The notes below the pieces were generated by a model. That model had not been told where the DNA came from. It saw only the letters and a list, made by a program, of their open reading frames with translations, and made no database searches. DNA of 64,000 bases, taken from assembly GCA_001986395.2 (NCBI GenBank), contig MQVO02000017.1, forward strand, positions 496,001-560,000. The letters run 5' to 3'. The DNA comes from Irpex lacteus (lineage: Eukaryota; Basidiomycota; Agaricomycetes; Polyporales; Irpicaceae). Below, piece by piece: positions 22,301 through 35,300 of the stretch. Numbering within the stretch: the stretch's first letter is position 1; every line of letters begins with the position of its first letter. Both the position numbers and the translations under genes were made by a program.

Positions 22301-24271
22301 ATGGATCCAGCGAGCGCTATCATCGGCATCGTTTCATTCGGGTTAACCGTCTTCAAAGAGATAAACGAGATTCGCAAGGACTTCAAGGACGCACCCGAGC
22401 AAGTGCGAGCTCTACAGGACGAATGCATCGGAATCGAGATACTGTTGGACACGCTGAGTGCTGTCTCGCCGGAGGTCGTCCCCAAATCCCCTAGGACTGT
22501 CGCGCACCTGAATCGCCTATCTGACAAAGCGCGTAGTTGTCTCGAAGAAGTGCGCGCAATGAGTAGGAAGATCACGTCGCGAACAAACCTCGATAAAGTC
22601 ACTTTCGGGAAATGGGTCATGAAGAGGGGTGACCTGAAGGAAATGTCACAAAAGCTGAAGGATCTGAGGGAGACGCTGGAGTTGATGCTGCACTGTATTA
22701 ACCAGTGAGTACCGTCCCGGTACATACCTCGTCAATAAACTGAAAGCCGTTGCAGAAACTCGCTGCAGTTTCTCATTGCAGTCAAAATCGATAGCGTCGA
22801 TCGTCCAATAGGAGTCAAGCCCGCAGTGTTTCCCCAGGAGACGATAGCTACGATGTCGACTCATTGTCCTCGTCGCCGCCGCCGTTCACAATGTCCATCC
22901 AACTGTACATGTCGCTGCCACACTCGATCTCTCTATCCCATTATCCCGCAACCGGCGGCACCCTATCTCGGCCAAATGTTCATCTCGCCACGGATAATCG
23001 ACTGGATGAAGTTCGATCCATTGGGACGATGCAATGTCGACACTTGTCGCGGAACCTGCTTGACTCCGTCGAAGGTGACCTACATCCTTCCCAGGGCCCC
23101 ATTCCATGGCTCGTTTCAGACCACGTCATTCGAACGTGTTCATTTCTCCCTTAACGCGTATAGAACCGTTCCTTATTCTTCCCCCATCATTCAAGCAATT
23201 GGTTCCGCGGATGTACACGAAGTGCGTGATCTGTTCGCAAAGCAACAAGCCTCCATTTGGGACGTCGACATTGAGGGCAATTCTACCCTCTGGGTAAGCA
23301 CTCCCTCTTTGCGCCTGGCCGGATATCGCTACTGAATACCAAGATCTTAGCATGCCTGTTGGCGCTGGCAAGATTCTCCCACTGAAGATCGGCTCCAGAT
23401 TATTCGTTTCCTGGCGGCGGCAGGTGCAGACACACTTCTTTTTGCAAAGTATGTTGTCCATTGTCTTTCAATTTTCCGAGTCTCCAACGACCGACACCGG
23501 TGTAATTCTAGCACAAAAACAACATATTCAGCCCACGACATACTTGCCTTAGGCCTCTTTGAACACCTCCTACGTGAACCCGACCCGGGCCGATCCCTTG
23601 CAACAACCATACAAACGAACTCCGTTGCAACGAGCATGTTCCGCTCCATATTTAACATCGACGCCATGGACGCACTCGAAGATGCATTATCTCGACAATA
23701 CGGGTACTCGGACGATTACACGGCACGTTTACTAACGTCCCTCGACACCACTGAACACAGCATGGCCCGGTCTTCAGTGTTTAACGCCATCGGGTATACT
23801 CCCTTAGAGTATGCAGTCAGATTCTCACCTTCAACTGTGGAGTCACTCCTAGCAGAAGGTTTCGATGCCTCGGCGGAGCCCACCCTGGCTTATGCCACCT
23901 GCGCTGGGAGAATTGGATTGTTTGAATTACTGATTGACAAAGGCGCAGATGTGAACATGAAGGACGCTCGGGGGCGAACAGCGCTACATTGGGCTTGCTA
24001 CCAGTGCTACTACAACACCTTCTTTGAACTTGTCCGATGTGCAGAAGACGATATTGACTGGAATTCTCGCACGCCGGAGGGCCAGAATGCGTTGGATTTG
24101 TTTGAGACAGGTATGTCTGAGGGATGGGCTTCGGGCTTGACTTTCACACATGTCGATGAGTTTCGTTCTGCCATTATATCCCATATGGACTGCTCCCAGT
24201 TACAAGTAGTCGAAGACGCACCTTTGGTCATTCCGGGTGCATTCCCTCCAGAAATTGAACCCTCATACTAG
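22301..24271 (+). CDS. HeLo-like N-terminal domain plus ankyrin repeats
   Basis: Four exons (22301-22704, 22756-23293, 23351-23448, 23512-24271) total 1,800 nt and close in frame: 599 residues. Residues 1-135 begin DPASAIIGIVSFGLTVFKEI and continue with FKDAPEQVRALQDEC, the pattern of the fungal HeLo-like/STAND N-terminal domain, a four-helix module that in related proteins triggers cell death or signalling. A Cys/Arg-rich stretch follows (residues 155-180), then ankyrin units: IIRFLAAAGADTLLFAN, TPLEYAVRFSPSTVESLLAE, and LFELLIDKGADVNMKDARGR with TALHWACYQC. No NACHT or P-loop is present, so the death-type domain is joined directly to a repeat sensor. Function is inferred from the domains only. 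An upstream in-frame extension to 22118 is possible. Confidence 0.75.
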
Positions 24272-24982
24272 TATGTGTTTGTATTTCCACTTGACGATGT
24301 TTCGTCACGTACGTAGGGCGAAGTTTCGTTATGTACATAGATGTACCAAGTAGCTAGCATCCTCGGATATGTATATTATAATACCACCACTGTAGGACGG
24401 TTGCATCGACATGCCTTTCGGATGTCCACCTCATTGAAAGATAGGTTAGATGAAGGATCCTCAAGTGTTTTTCTATCTCCGACGTCCAAAAGCGGAACCG
24501 TCTGGAGCCGAGACTAAGCTGGCACCACTGGTAGTAGTGCTTTGCTCATAGCAAACCCTAGATATCTCTCGCGGCAATACCTATCCTTGGATCTCACCTA
24601 CATACTGTCTGCGGCCTGTATACAGTTAAAGAACGTCAATATCGTCTGGGAACGCTCTACTACTGATAAGTTAGTAAGTATCTGAACATGCTACTGCAGA
24701 CTAGCCAACGCATGATACGTCGTAGTACGCCAGTGGAATCTGGGCATGGTGTCAGTACATCGACAGATATTTATATGACAGCCAGAACCGTGGCTGTTAA
24801 ATAAGCAACATTCTAGCAGATCGTCATCAGCAGGGCGGTGCAGCGTTACTATTGACTTAGTGAGTGGCGTGTACACTATCCTCTTCTGCAGCTACTGAGT
24901 CGCGTACCTTTGCCTCAGCCTCTCATACCTCTGCCTTAGCCTTTCCTGTCCTCGCTAAATCGACGAAAGCCAATCACTCCTG
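24272..24982. other. Intergenic spacer, presumed NLR2 promoter
   Basis: About 710 bp between the ankyrin gene and NLR2, both on the plus strand. I see pyrimidine-rich repeats (CCTCTGCCTTAGCC type) at 24903-24950 just before the NLR2 start and no gene. Confidence 0.5.
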
Positions 24983-27900
24983 ATGGAGCATACCGACCCG
25001 CCTCGAAGTTCGCCAAAGACATCCAAAACGGAGGCCATAGAGCTAGCCAAAGCAACTGCACATACTCTGCTAAAAGCGGTTGTGGAGTTCTCCGACGCAT
25101 TCCCTCCTTTGAAAACTGTAGCTACAGCTATACAATTCATTGTTGAGTGTGCTGAGGTAACGGTCCTCGACGACACCGAGAGTGAATGCTGACAGTCAAC
25201 TAGAAAGCCGGGAACAATCGGGAGGCAATGGAGAAGCTGCTGCGGCGCATAAAAAAAGTTGCAGAGCTGTCTGTCGAGTCAGACGATGATACTGAGTGTA
25301 AACGTCGCGAGAGCTTGACCCGGTGTGTATCTTTTCCGGCATCTTTGGAAGTTCCGTGCTAACTCGCCAAGATAATAAGAGACCTAGAGAGCATCAGTAG
25401 TACGCTCGAACCCCTCCGGAAGCAGAACAAGCTGAAGGCGTTTCTGAAGTCATCAGCCGACGAAGCGGTCGTGCAAGAATATATCACGAAGGTCGAACAA
25501 GCTCTATTCGATTATCAGGTATTCCCATAGACTACGTACTGTTCGCTATATTGATATATCTCACAGTTCGCCCTTATCCAAGATTTGCACCGATTGAACA
25601 TTGAACAGATTGTATGTCTACATCTTCCTGCCTGTTTAAGTTAGCGCGCTGACCACCTTTCTCAGAGTTATGGTGCGCCGTTTGCTTCCTTTACCCCGTA
25701 TAAGTCACAGATATATCCGTGGTTGCTCTCTTAGACGAGCGCAACACGCTTGATAAGCTATCCCGCGCGAAGGATGCCTCGTTTAATGCATCCGACGATC
25801 GTCCCCGCTGTCTCGAGGGAACGCGCGTGGAGATCTTACGCACCCTCCAGTCATGGGCGGAAGCTCCAGACGCGAAACAGATCTACTGGCTCAGTGGCCA
25901 CGCTGGTAGCGGAAAGTCAACCATATCGCAGAGTTTCGCCGAACAGCTATTTCTCGACAGGAAACTCGGTGCCAGCTTCTTTTGCTCTCGAGAGTCAACC
26001 CAAAGAAGCGATTTAAAGATGATATTCCCCACCGTCGCTTTCCAGCTCGCCATGGCGAACCATCCTGACTCGCCCAAGTACCGGAAAACCCTCTTACGTA
26101 CGCTTGCAAGCAACCCAGATGTTGCATCTCTTTCTCTGCATAACCAGCTGGAGGAGTTGATTGTCGGCCCAGTGAAGCAGTCGTCGATGAAGACGATTGT
26201 GCTCATCGACGCGCTAGACGAATGCAAGGACAGCAAGTCGATCTCCACCATCCTTGATATCCTCGCTCGGTCTATTGCCCAGATACCATCGTTACAATTC
26301 TTTATCACAAGCCGTCCTGAGCCACACATCCGGTCGGCGTTCCGGCTCCCCCAGCTGAAGTCCATCACAGAAACCATAACACTACACGAAGTCAACGTTA
26401 CATCTGCGAACGAGGACATTCGACTGTATCTCGAGAAGAGCCTGGGAAGCTTAGCTGTCCACAGGAGCGACCTCGATGTTTCTCATCCCTGGCCTACTGA
26501 AGAAGAATTGGACAGGCTTACGGAGAAGTCTGCCGGGTTGTTCGTCTTTGCTTCGACCGCTGTCAAATTCATCGATAGCGCCGGTGACGACCCGCGAGAG
26601 CGTCTTCAGGAGATTATCAAGCAAGTGGGTGACACGGACACAGACCAAAGCTCATCAAATGTGTACGGCCACGTTAACCCGTATGAAGATCTCGATGCCC
26701 TTTACCTGAATATACTGAAGGGTGCCTCTTCAGGCGCGAATATCCCTCGTCTTCGTTCGATTATGGGTCTACTTGTCGTTGCTTGCGATATGCTGTCCCT
26801 GGGTACGATTGCTGGGCTGCTAGGGTTAGGCCCCACCACTGTCAAGACTTATTTGCGGACTCTACACTCCATTCTTCTCGTTCCCGCAGAACCAGCCGGG
26901 CTCATTCGGTTTCACCACACATCGCTGCACGGCTTCATCACCGATCCTGCTCGATGTACCGACACGAAATACCTCCTTAATGCCGACGACGAACACCTTC
27001 GAATCGCGCAACGTTGTCTAGAGTTGATGAAGCGAGAGCTGAAGAAGAATATGTGCGATCTACCGCGGTACTCCATGAACGACGTTCTCGAGCCAGCTGT
27101 TCGCGACGAGCGGATTACTGAGCCTATCAAGTATTGCTGTCGGCATTGGGCTCGGCACATGCTCTCAGATGGTCAACGGGACAAGCACCTACGCGCATTG
27201 GAGTCGAGTCTGGAGTATTTCCTGACAACTCAGCAACTCATGTGGATTGAGGTCCTGTCGTTGCTTCGAGAACTGCGACGGGCGGTGGAGTCATTGAGCA
27301 GAATGCGAGAGTGGCTCACATCGGTAAGGTTCAGCTGTCGACAGCATTCTATATTGCTCACCGGTGGTTATCACCCGTAGCTCGGAGGGCACTGTGTTAA
27401 TTTATTGCATTGGGTCATCGACGGACAGCGATTCATTCTCGCATCCTTTGATGTAATCGAAATATCCGTCGCCCATATCTACCATTCCGCTCTAGTGTTT
27501 ACCCCAGAGCAATCCTTACTCAAGAAGAGTCATGCGCAAGCACTGGCGAGTGAGCCGAAAGCTATCCTTGGTGTCCCTCCGACATGGGCCGGCCCTCTTG
27601 GGACAATACGTGTACCCGATATGGTCGCCGCTCTAGAGTATTCTCATAATGGGAAGATCATCGCTGCTGGCGTTGATCACATCCGTTGCTACTGCCATCT
27701 TTTCTGGTCTGCTACAGGAGAGCGCTTCGCGGATTTGGACGGAGGTGGCGATGGTGTTCAGGCACTTTCATTCTCTCATGACGACAAGATCCTCGCCACT
27801 GTGACTCTGCGCGATATTACGCTCTGGAATGTCGAGTCGAGCACGATGATTTCGACGCTGGCTGCCCCTTCACGAATCGACAGTGTCTCGTTTCATCCAA

Positions 27901-29405
27901 GTCCCCAACATGGCAGTCTACTGTTGTCCTCCTGTCGAGATGGTCAGGTTTTGGTATGGGACGCCAAATCCGGTACTGTGTCATCAGTGTTTACCGTACC
28001 AGATAGCTCAGGGGAAGCGTGCTGGCTCTCCGGAAATGAACAAACCGTCCTCATTGGCACGACCAGTGGGCGTATATCATTGTGGGCGGTGGATCCGCCA
28101 TATGAGATACGCACATTGGCACCCCATGAAACTGTAATCTCCAGCCCTATCACTACGATTACATCTTCTAGGGATGGCTTACTTGTGGCATCTGGTTCTG
28201 ACGAAGGATTGTTGGTCATCTACGACCCACGGTCTGGAGCCGCTCTTCAAAGCTTTGAACTCCATACCACTAAGTATAACCGGTCTCCGTTTCTTGCCTT
28301 CAGCGTCTCAAGTACCTGTACTTGCAGTCGCATTGGCGAAGAAGGTACTGCTGATTACTCTCAACCCAAATGGCCATCACCTCGCGGCCTCGCCTCATCC
28401 TACGAACACAGCAGCTCTCTTTCCTCCATAGCACTTTCTCCCGATGGACGTTTCCTTATCTCTGGCACATACGGCAGCACTGTCTATATCTGGGAGGTGT
28501 CTATCGAAAGCCATAAACATGATGATGTTTGCCGCCATCTCCAATATATGGTGTCGGCGCATTTCTCCTCTGATGAAAAGCTCCTTTTGTCCGGCGCAGA
28601 AGACCAGACCGTCCGAACCTGGGACACTGTAAGTGGCGCCCTCTTGAAAACCTTCCACGGGCATTCGGCAGCCGTCCAAGACGCGATATTTCTGCGTGAC
28701 CAAACGCTCGTAGCCTCCATAGATCAACAAGGACAAGTGATTTTGTGGGACTATCGCCAGGACAACACGTCTTCCAAACTCTGCGAAACTCGATTGACCC
28801 CACCACGGCCGTTTGATTCTCTTGCTCCTTTCACTCATGATACCGTCGGCTTTTTCTACTTTTCTCGCGACGAAAGCCCCGGCTCTCTCGAATGTTGGGT
28901 TGTGGACGCAGCTTCCAAGGACGAGTTACGCTTGGTCCTAACTGGACGGGGCCGGCTGCCAAGACACGATGACGTCAGGAGGGTTTACCATGACACATGT
29001 GGCCCCGATATATCAGCGGTCAAAGTTGTATTGCTCTACAAATCTGGGCAACGATTCTCAGCAGTCTGGAAGAACCATACTCTTCGAGATATACCAACTG
29101 CGCCTGACACTCTCGAGTTCATCGAAGAAGTGAATGACTGCTTCTCAGTAGCTCAGGGTATCATCACTGGCAGCGTAGGCGAACCCCCCTTTGTCGGCTC
29201 AGAGGAGCCGTGCCAATTGGACGAAACCATGCAATGGGTCTCCGATAAACAGGGCCGGCTGTTATTGTGGCTGCCTGCTTTACGCAATTGCTATCATCGG
29301 TGGTGTGGGCGACGTCTACTGCTGCAAGGGCCTGGGACTGCTGGAGGACAGTTGACACTTTTGAACTTTGAGGGAGCTGAGATAGACAGCGACAATCTTT
29401 TCTAG
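24983..29405 (+). CDS. NLR2: MLKL-like N-terminal domain, NACHT, WD40
   Basis: Paralogue of NLR1 without insertions. Exons 24983-25156, 25204-25322, 25380-25518, 25567-25611, 25666-25672 (7-bp microexon), 25735-27323 and 27381-29405 close in frame for about 1,365 residues. Residues 1-190 are the helical MLKL/HeLo-type domain (FSDAFPPLKTVATAIQFIVE). The NACHT ATPase follows with Walker A GHAGSGKST, Walker B IVLIDALDEC and FFITSRPEPHIRS. The C-terminal 670 residues carry WD-type blades (ALSFSHDDKILATV, IALSPDGRFLISGTYGSTVYI, KLLLSGAEDQTVRTWD). In fungi such proteins act in non-self recognition, with the propeller sensing a ligand and the N-terminal domain executing. Exon 2 (119 bp), exon 4 (45 bp) and the microexon match NLR1 exactly in length. 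A plus-one frame near 28270-28430 looks more blade-like than the annotated frame, so one blade may be misread or contain indels. Confidence 0.85.
25666..25672 (+). other. 7-bp microexon of NLR2
   Basis: AGTTATG lies between acceptor CTCAG and donor GTGCGC, with flanking introns of 54 and 62 bp. It joins ATT to ACGAGCGC, reading I-S-Y-D-E-R. From the Asp at the junction to GTRV the NLR1 and NLR2 sequences then have equal length (32 residues), which favours this splice choice. Confidence 0.65.
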
Positions 29406-31287
29406 TGCATTACTAAGTTGTGTCTATCTACGTAATATCATGTTTTGACAAGTTCTTAGCTAACGCAACGAATGCAAGTTTTGCGAAGGTACCTCTCTAT
29501 AATATCCATATTACATGAAATTGAAGCTCTGCGATGGCGCAAGTCAGGACTCCGATCTAGAAGAGTTGCCATTTTCGGCCGTCATCTGCAAAGGCGCCGC
29601 TATCCCGCAGCGGCTACTTATGCTCACTGCTCGTTTGGAAACGTGGCACGCTCATGCTTTCGACATCGAGCTCGGCCAGGAGGATGCTTCGAACAACATC
29701 AAGAAATGTCATATGCCAGGAACCTGCTCATGGACGATTACATTCCCTATCCTGTCTCCAACCAGCCACGGCCGCTTCAAATTGGCTAAAACTTCTAATT
29801 GACAGCACAGAAGTAAACCTTACCAGTAATGCCGACTAGGTTTGTGCCCGCCATTCAATCGAGCTCGAGCCTGATTACACGTCTCTCATTTTTCTCCTGT
29901 AGCCCGTGTCCTCAGACCGATTGAAACCTGCATTTGAATGGATCCCGAAAGTGTTCAACGACAAGAGCACAATAAACACGGAACGGTTTTGCGTAGAGGG
30001 TGGGAGTCTTTGGTTCTGCTTTTTTTGCTCGTCGACATTGACTTGCAGATGCTGCGTTAACTGGGATATGCGATAATGTGCCTGCTCACATTCACTGTAT
30101 AACCAGAATATCATTGTAGGATGCATCCCGACGTACACAAAAGTATTGGACCCTTTTCTACGGCTTTCTGGCATTACCGGCATCGATTCCAGATTCTAGT
30201 ATGTTGCTTAGTGGAGCAATTCAGGCCCGAACTCACGTCTTGGCCTGTTTACTACATAATCAGATGCGATAAGACAGGTCTCTGGCGCGCTACTAGTAGT
30301 CAAGCGCGAGGCCAAGCTCATTTCACCTGATAGCAACTTGTATGTGGCCGTGGTCGTGATGTGGTATGTACAACCCGTCAACTTCTGTCCATGGCAGACG
30401 ACTAAGTGCAAGTGTTCCAGTACTTGACTACCTGCTCTAGCCCGTGTGGTATGAAGTCCTGCGTAACGTAAAATCAAGCTGGTATGACATGGTTCTGTCC
30501 GAACCTTCTATAATATCTCTTCATTGTAAGTCTATCGCGCTCGACTTGGTACCTGACCTGATGTTAGCGAAGCACAATGTTCACTACAGTACTCAACCTT
30601 CCGAGCCTAGATGACCGGAGCGGGACGCTGCTCTTCTTCATGCAAGGGGATTTGTCCCCGTTGAACGTAAGTTGAACGAGTGGACCATGTGGTGAGAACT
30701 CCCCTCTAAGTTATCATAACTCAACTAGCCACTAAATGTACTAGCACCATACCGTGACTTATCTCGACGCCACACTCCACTGGCACCCGTTTGTTGCCCA
30801 AGCATTATACGGCCAACTCAAATAGTAGTGCATGTTACAACAACACCGCAGGGAGCAGACAAATTTTGCGAACAGCAGTACTTACATATCACGACTGATC
30901 AGCCAGAACCTCTCTTGACTCAGCACACGACAATTGCTACGTATCTAAGTTCCGAAAGCTTTCTGCTCACGCGTATTGGGTGCATCTGGTGGAAACCGAC
31001 CTTCGGGGCTCAGGATCTCTGCACATATCAATCTTTCGATGCGCAGATCTGGAGAAGAAAGCACGTCTTGGCATTAGATACGCACGTATACCCCTTTACA
31101 ACTTGCGCAAGGCGTAGAGTTCACGGATGCTATGTTCAACGACGTCCTATGGAACTAAGACATATGGCCTACTGATGGCTGGCGCCGGCCGCCGATTTGA
31201 TCGAGCTATGCATCGGGCGCTCTCGGACTTGCCCCAACCTTGCTGCCATCACGATGCATCCTCTCTGGAGATTCCGCAACTCTGACG
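29406..31287. other. About 1.9 kb of unclear coding status
   Basis: A plus-strand ATG frame at 29515-29802 (95 codons, with LLMLTARLETWHAHAFDIELG) looks protein-like, but I recognise no domain and cannot extend it by splicing. Another protein-like exon starts at ATG 30589 (FTTVLNLPSLDDRSGTLLFF) and meets a donor near 30667. These could be exons of one degenerate or unrecognised gene on the plus strand. Nothing clear lies at 29840-30580. Confidence 0.35.
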
Positions 31288-31716
31288 ATGTATTGGAACG
31301 CGTCGCATGATTATGTAGGCAGTTCGCTGGGTTCGATCTTTTCCCGGCAGCGAATGCCGTATTGGACACTCACCCTCGTTCTTATCGACTTCATCCTGCC
31401 CAGTGGAGAAGCATATCGGACTCTGCCATCAAGAGAAAGAGAAGGGTCATATAACGTCCCATCGTAAGTCGGTCCAGGTCTTCAGTCCCACTACTTCTGT
31501 TTATGCTAAAAGTACTCGTCCAGCGCAAACGACATCGACTCCGCGGCAGCAATGCTGCTTTATCGGCTGCGCTTGAACCATAAGTCTTCCACTGGTATTC
31601 ATGCAGCGATTCCTGACAATTGCGCCTTGCAAGCCGCCGTACGATACGGAAACCCTTCCCCGCAGCTTCCATATGATGCCTACAACGCCCGAAATTCCCC
31701 TGCTGGTGGTGTGTGA
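31288..31716 (+). CDS. Possible two-exon hypothetical gene
   Basis: Exons 31288-31463 and 31524-31716 are joined by a 60-bp intron (GTAAGT…CCAG, with TGCTAAA as a possible branch point); 369 nt close in frame for 122 residues (MYWNASHDYVGSSLG…, ending SPAGGV). The codon pattern in the second exon is regular, with SAAAMLLYRLRLNH. I do not recognise it. Further 5' exons are likely because the frame is open upstream of the Met. It may instead be part of a decayed gene covering 29.5-31.8 kb. Confidence 0.3.
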
Positions 31717-32311
31717 CGGTCCTACGTGCGTCTTGGTCAGGATGAGAGGGCCGGAGTGCGGACGACAACTGTCGCTTTTGAACGCGCTCGTCTGGGATAG
31801 AGGGCACGTATAGATACTCCGTTATCTGCCAATGTGATTCTGATGGTTTCAAAAGCGTGCCTTGTAGAACATATGTTGGTCGGCGTATTGATCACACAGG
31901 CACCCTTCGGCGAGGCGGAGATGCAGAGTGTAACTTCCTCCCTAGCAGTGCGGAGAAGCTATGTTTATCAAGCTGATTGGCATTGCGTGAGCTTGGCTCT
32001 ATATCACGCATGACCAGGCGCGGCTGGAAGAGAGCCCCAATGGCCGCAATTGCATGTGGTCTCCATCTCTCACGCCCCAGCCGTAATAGACTTGCAGACC
32101 CAGGCAATGTTCCGACTGAGGGGATAACGCTCCATCGGTGATCTACTCGTAATACAGCATTCCGGCAGTACCTTATCGCCATGTGCTCTCCTTCTCCCAG
32201 AATGACACTGCTTCTGTAAGGCACGTACATATAAGCACCTCTGTTGCCCAGAGTATAGACCTTAGGAGAATCGCCGATTCCCTATCCTCTCTCACCCAAC
32301 AGTCGCCCGTC
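31717..32311. other. Intergenic, presumed OPT promoter
   Basis: About 600 bp before the OPT transporter. Opposite-strand frames at 31892-32230 and 32173-32409 overlap the transporter's 5' region and look like chance frames. Confidence 0.5.
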
Positions 32312-35300
32312 ATGGCCGAAGAGAAGAAGGCAGGCTCTATCGACTCAGTCATCGACGAGAAGTCGTTGGAGGCACCGCCGCTGCACGATGTGCCACTAGT
32401 CGACCTCAAGACTGCTGCTCTAACTGAGCACGTAGGTGAAGTCTTCGACGATGTACGTGCTATCGATCTCGGTCAGGATGGCAAGGAGAGGCCTATTGGT
32501 AAGTCATAGGAAAGGGTGTACCGACGTGCCATGTACTGACGGGTAGCCAGAAACCGACATGGACTATGCTGTCCGTCTGATTTCACTCGAGGACGATCCT
32601 GACCTGCCAATCTTCACCCTTCGCATGTTGTTCCTCGCCGTGGGTCTGTCTTGCTTCGGCGCTGTGCTCGGACAAATCTTTGTACGTTGTTTACAACATC
32701 GCTTTGTGCCCCATGTGACAGCAACCTAACAACGAAATCGCAGTATTTCCGTCCACAGACCATCACCGTCAGTCAGCTGTTCTTGCAGGTGAGCGGCGTA
32801 CCCCGAATGACGTTACCTGAACACGGCGCTAACATTTACGAAAGATCTTTGCGTTCATCTTGGGCAAAGCACTGGAAGATATACTCCCAGGGCCAGGTTC
32901 AAAGCGTTTTAAGACGCGGGATAATCGTTTTTGGCGATTCCTCAACCCAGGGCCGTTCAACATCAAGGAACATGTCTCCATCACTATCATGGCATCCACT
33001 GCATCCTCATCCGCCCTGGCCATCAGCATTTTCGCCGCTCAGGACCTGTACTACCACGTCCGCCCGAACGTGGCGGTAGGTATCTTTACATTGATCAGTT
33101 CTCAGCTGCTTGGATATGGCTTGGCAGGAATTATGCGCATTTTCCTGGTTTACCCCACTTTCGCCATCTACCCCCAGTTGGTGCCTACTGTCCAGCTCTT
33201 CGACACTCTCCACCGTGGTCAACATGCTCTGCTACAGAAGAAGCGTATGCGTTTCTTCTGGATCACCCTGATTACCATTTTCGTGTGGGAATGGTTCCCT
33301 GAGTACATCGCACCGTATGTCCAACCCTATTTTCTTTCCTTGACGTTTCCAATGCTTGACATCGTGCTGTACAGAACACTCACTGGTGTTTCCATCTTCT
33401 GTCTCGCTGACCGCAAGTCGCCCTGGGTTACTCGCATCTTTGGCGGAGCAGCTGGTAACGAGGGTCTCGGAATGTTCTCGCTTTGCTTCGACTGGGCCTA
33501 CGTCGGTTCTGGAGGAGGCTCCATCGGCTCTCTCTTCACACCGCTATCGACTCAGTTGTCTCTATACGGCGGAACAGCCGTCTGCATGTGTGTATCAGAT
33601 ACTTGAGATAATGAGCTCCTGAAGCTGACGTCGTGGTTTAGAATCGCATTCTGTGCATGCTACGCCAAGAACGTGTGGTATGCTCAAAACTTTCCCTTCC
33701 TTACCCAGCTGCTGTTCTACCAGAACGGTACCCAGTATGATCAATTGGCGATCCTCAACGACGACTTCACTCTCAACTATGATAAGCTCGCCGAGCAGGT
33801 ACGCTATCATTCTGTAGCTATGCTCATCCTGAATTATGTGCTAATCGTCTCGATTGTCAGGGTTTGCCATACTATGCGGCATCTCAGCTTTTGTACAAAG
33901 TCAGTAGGACCATGTATATTGGTGGTAAGTACTGCAGCCTTGAAGTTCTCTTCGGATCAGAATTGACTGAATGAACGGCGCGTAGCTGCTTTGACGCACT
34001 TCTTGCTGTGGCATGGTAAGACCGTGTTTAACATTATCAAGGATTCTAGGGTACGTAGCCTTTGATTGTGCCATGCATCTCGTCGACCTGATATCCACTA
34101 TGAATAGACCAAGGATCCGGACGATCCTCATTACCAGAAGATGAAGGTGTACAAGGAGGTACCTATCTGGTGGTACTTGCTCATTCTTCTTGGAACCTTT
34201 GGCCTCGCCCTCGGAATGGCATATGCTGCTGACAGCGGACTGCCATGGTGGGGTCTCATCGTCTCTTTGATTTTCGCAACATTATTCATTCCTGTTGTTG
34301 GCACGGTAAATCTGTGGATTATTTATACCTATACGTGTCACTAACCGGGGTCAAATTGTCACATAGCTAAACTGTACCGTCGGCTATGCCCCAAGTATCG
34401 AGAATTTAGTCCAGATCGTGGGCGGCGCGGTCATTCCCGGAAAGCCTGTCGCCAACATGTACTTCACACTTTACGGCTGGAACACCGTCACACAATCTCT
34501 GGCCCTCCTCGGAGATCTCAAGCTCGGTCAGTACACCAAGATCCCACCCCGGGTCACGTTCTTCGTTCAATCAGTCGGTACCGTAATTGTAAGCATACTG
34601 CTCTTCGTAAACATTTCGCGATGACTTACACATATCACAGGGTGCCTTGTTGAACTTCCTCATCATGCGTACTGTCATCGATGCCCACCGTCCCATTCTC
34701 CTTGACGTGCAAGGCTCGAACATTTGGTCAGGACAACAAGTTCAGTCCTACAACAGTGACGCCATTGCCTGGGGTGCGCTCGGCAAGCCATTGTATGCCA
34801 CGGGAACACGCTATGGGGTACGGATTCCCCTCACCCGCTGTTTGACCTAAATACTCACGGTATTGCTGCACTGTAGTTTGTTCCGTTCATGCTTATCGCT
34901 GGTCTCGGATTCCCTATCATTCCCTGGTACCTCCATCAACGTTACCCTAAGTTCGGATGGAATAAGATCTTCACTCCCGTTCTTGTCGGTAAGTCATCTA
35001 CGCTTTTTCTTCGATTATGCACACTCTGATGTCACGTCTCTATTCTAGCCGAGCTGGGTATCCTCAGTGTCGGTATAAACTCCAGTTTGTTTACGTCCTT
35101 CCTCCTCGCTCTCTTCTCGCAATGGTATCTCCGCAAGTACCGTGCGACCTGGTTCAGGAAGTACAACTTCTTGCTCAGTGCTGCTTTGGACGGAGGCACC
35201 CAAATCATGATCTTCGTGTACACTTTCGCAGTCGGTGGAGGTAGCGGAACGGTAAGACCGTTCCCAGAATGGGCTTTAGTAAGTTCTGGTTACTTTCTAA

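Noticed and set aside
25673..25710. A 38-bp intron after the NLR2 microexon (acceptor CACAG at 25710)
   Set aside because: The 62-bp alternative ending at 25734 gives equal spacing to NLR1 from the junction to the GTRV block and a more normal intron length.
31391..31852. 153-codon minus-strand frame
   Set aside because: It is antisense to the better-supported two-exon plus-strand model and has no domain.
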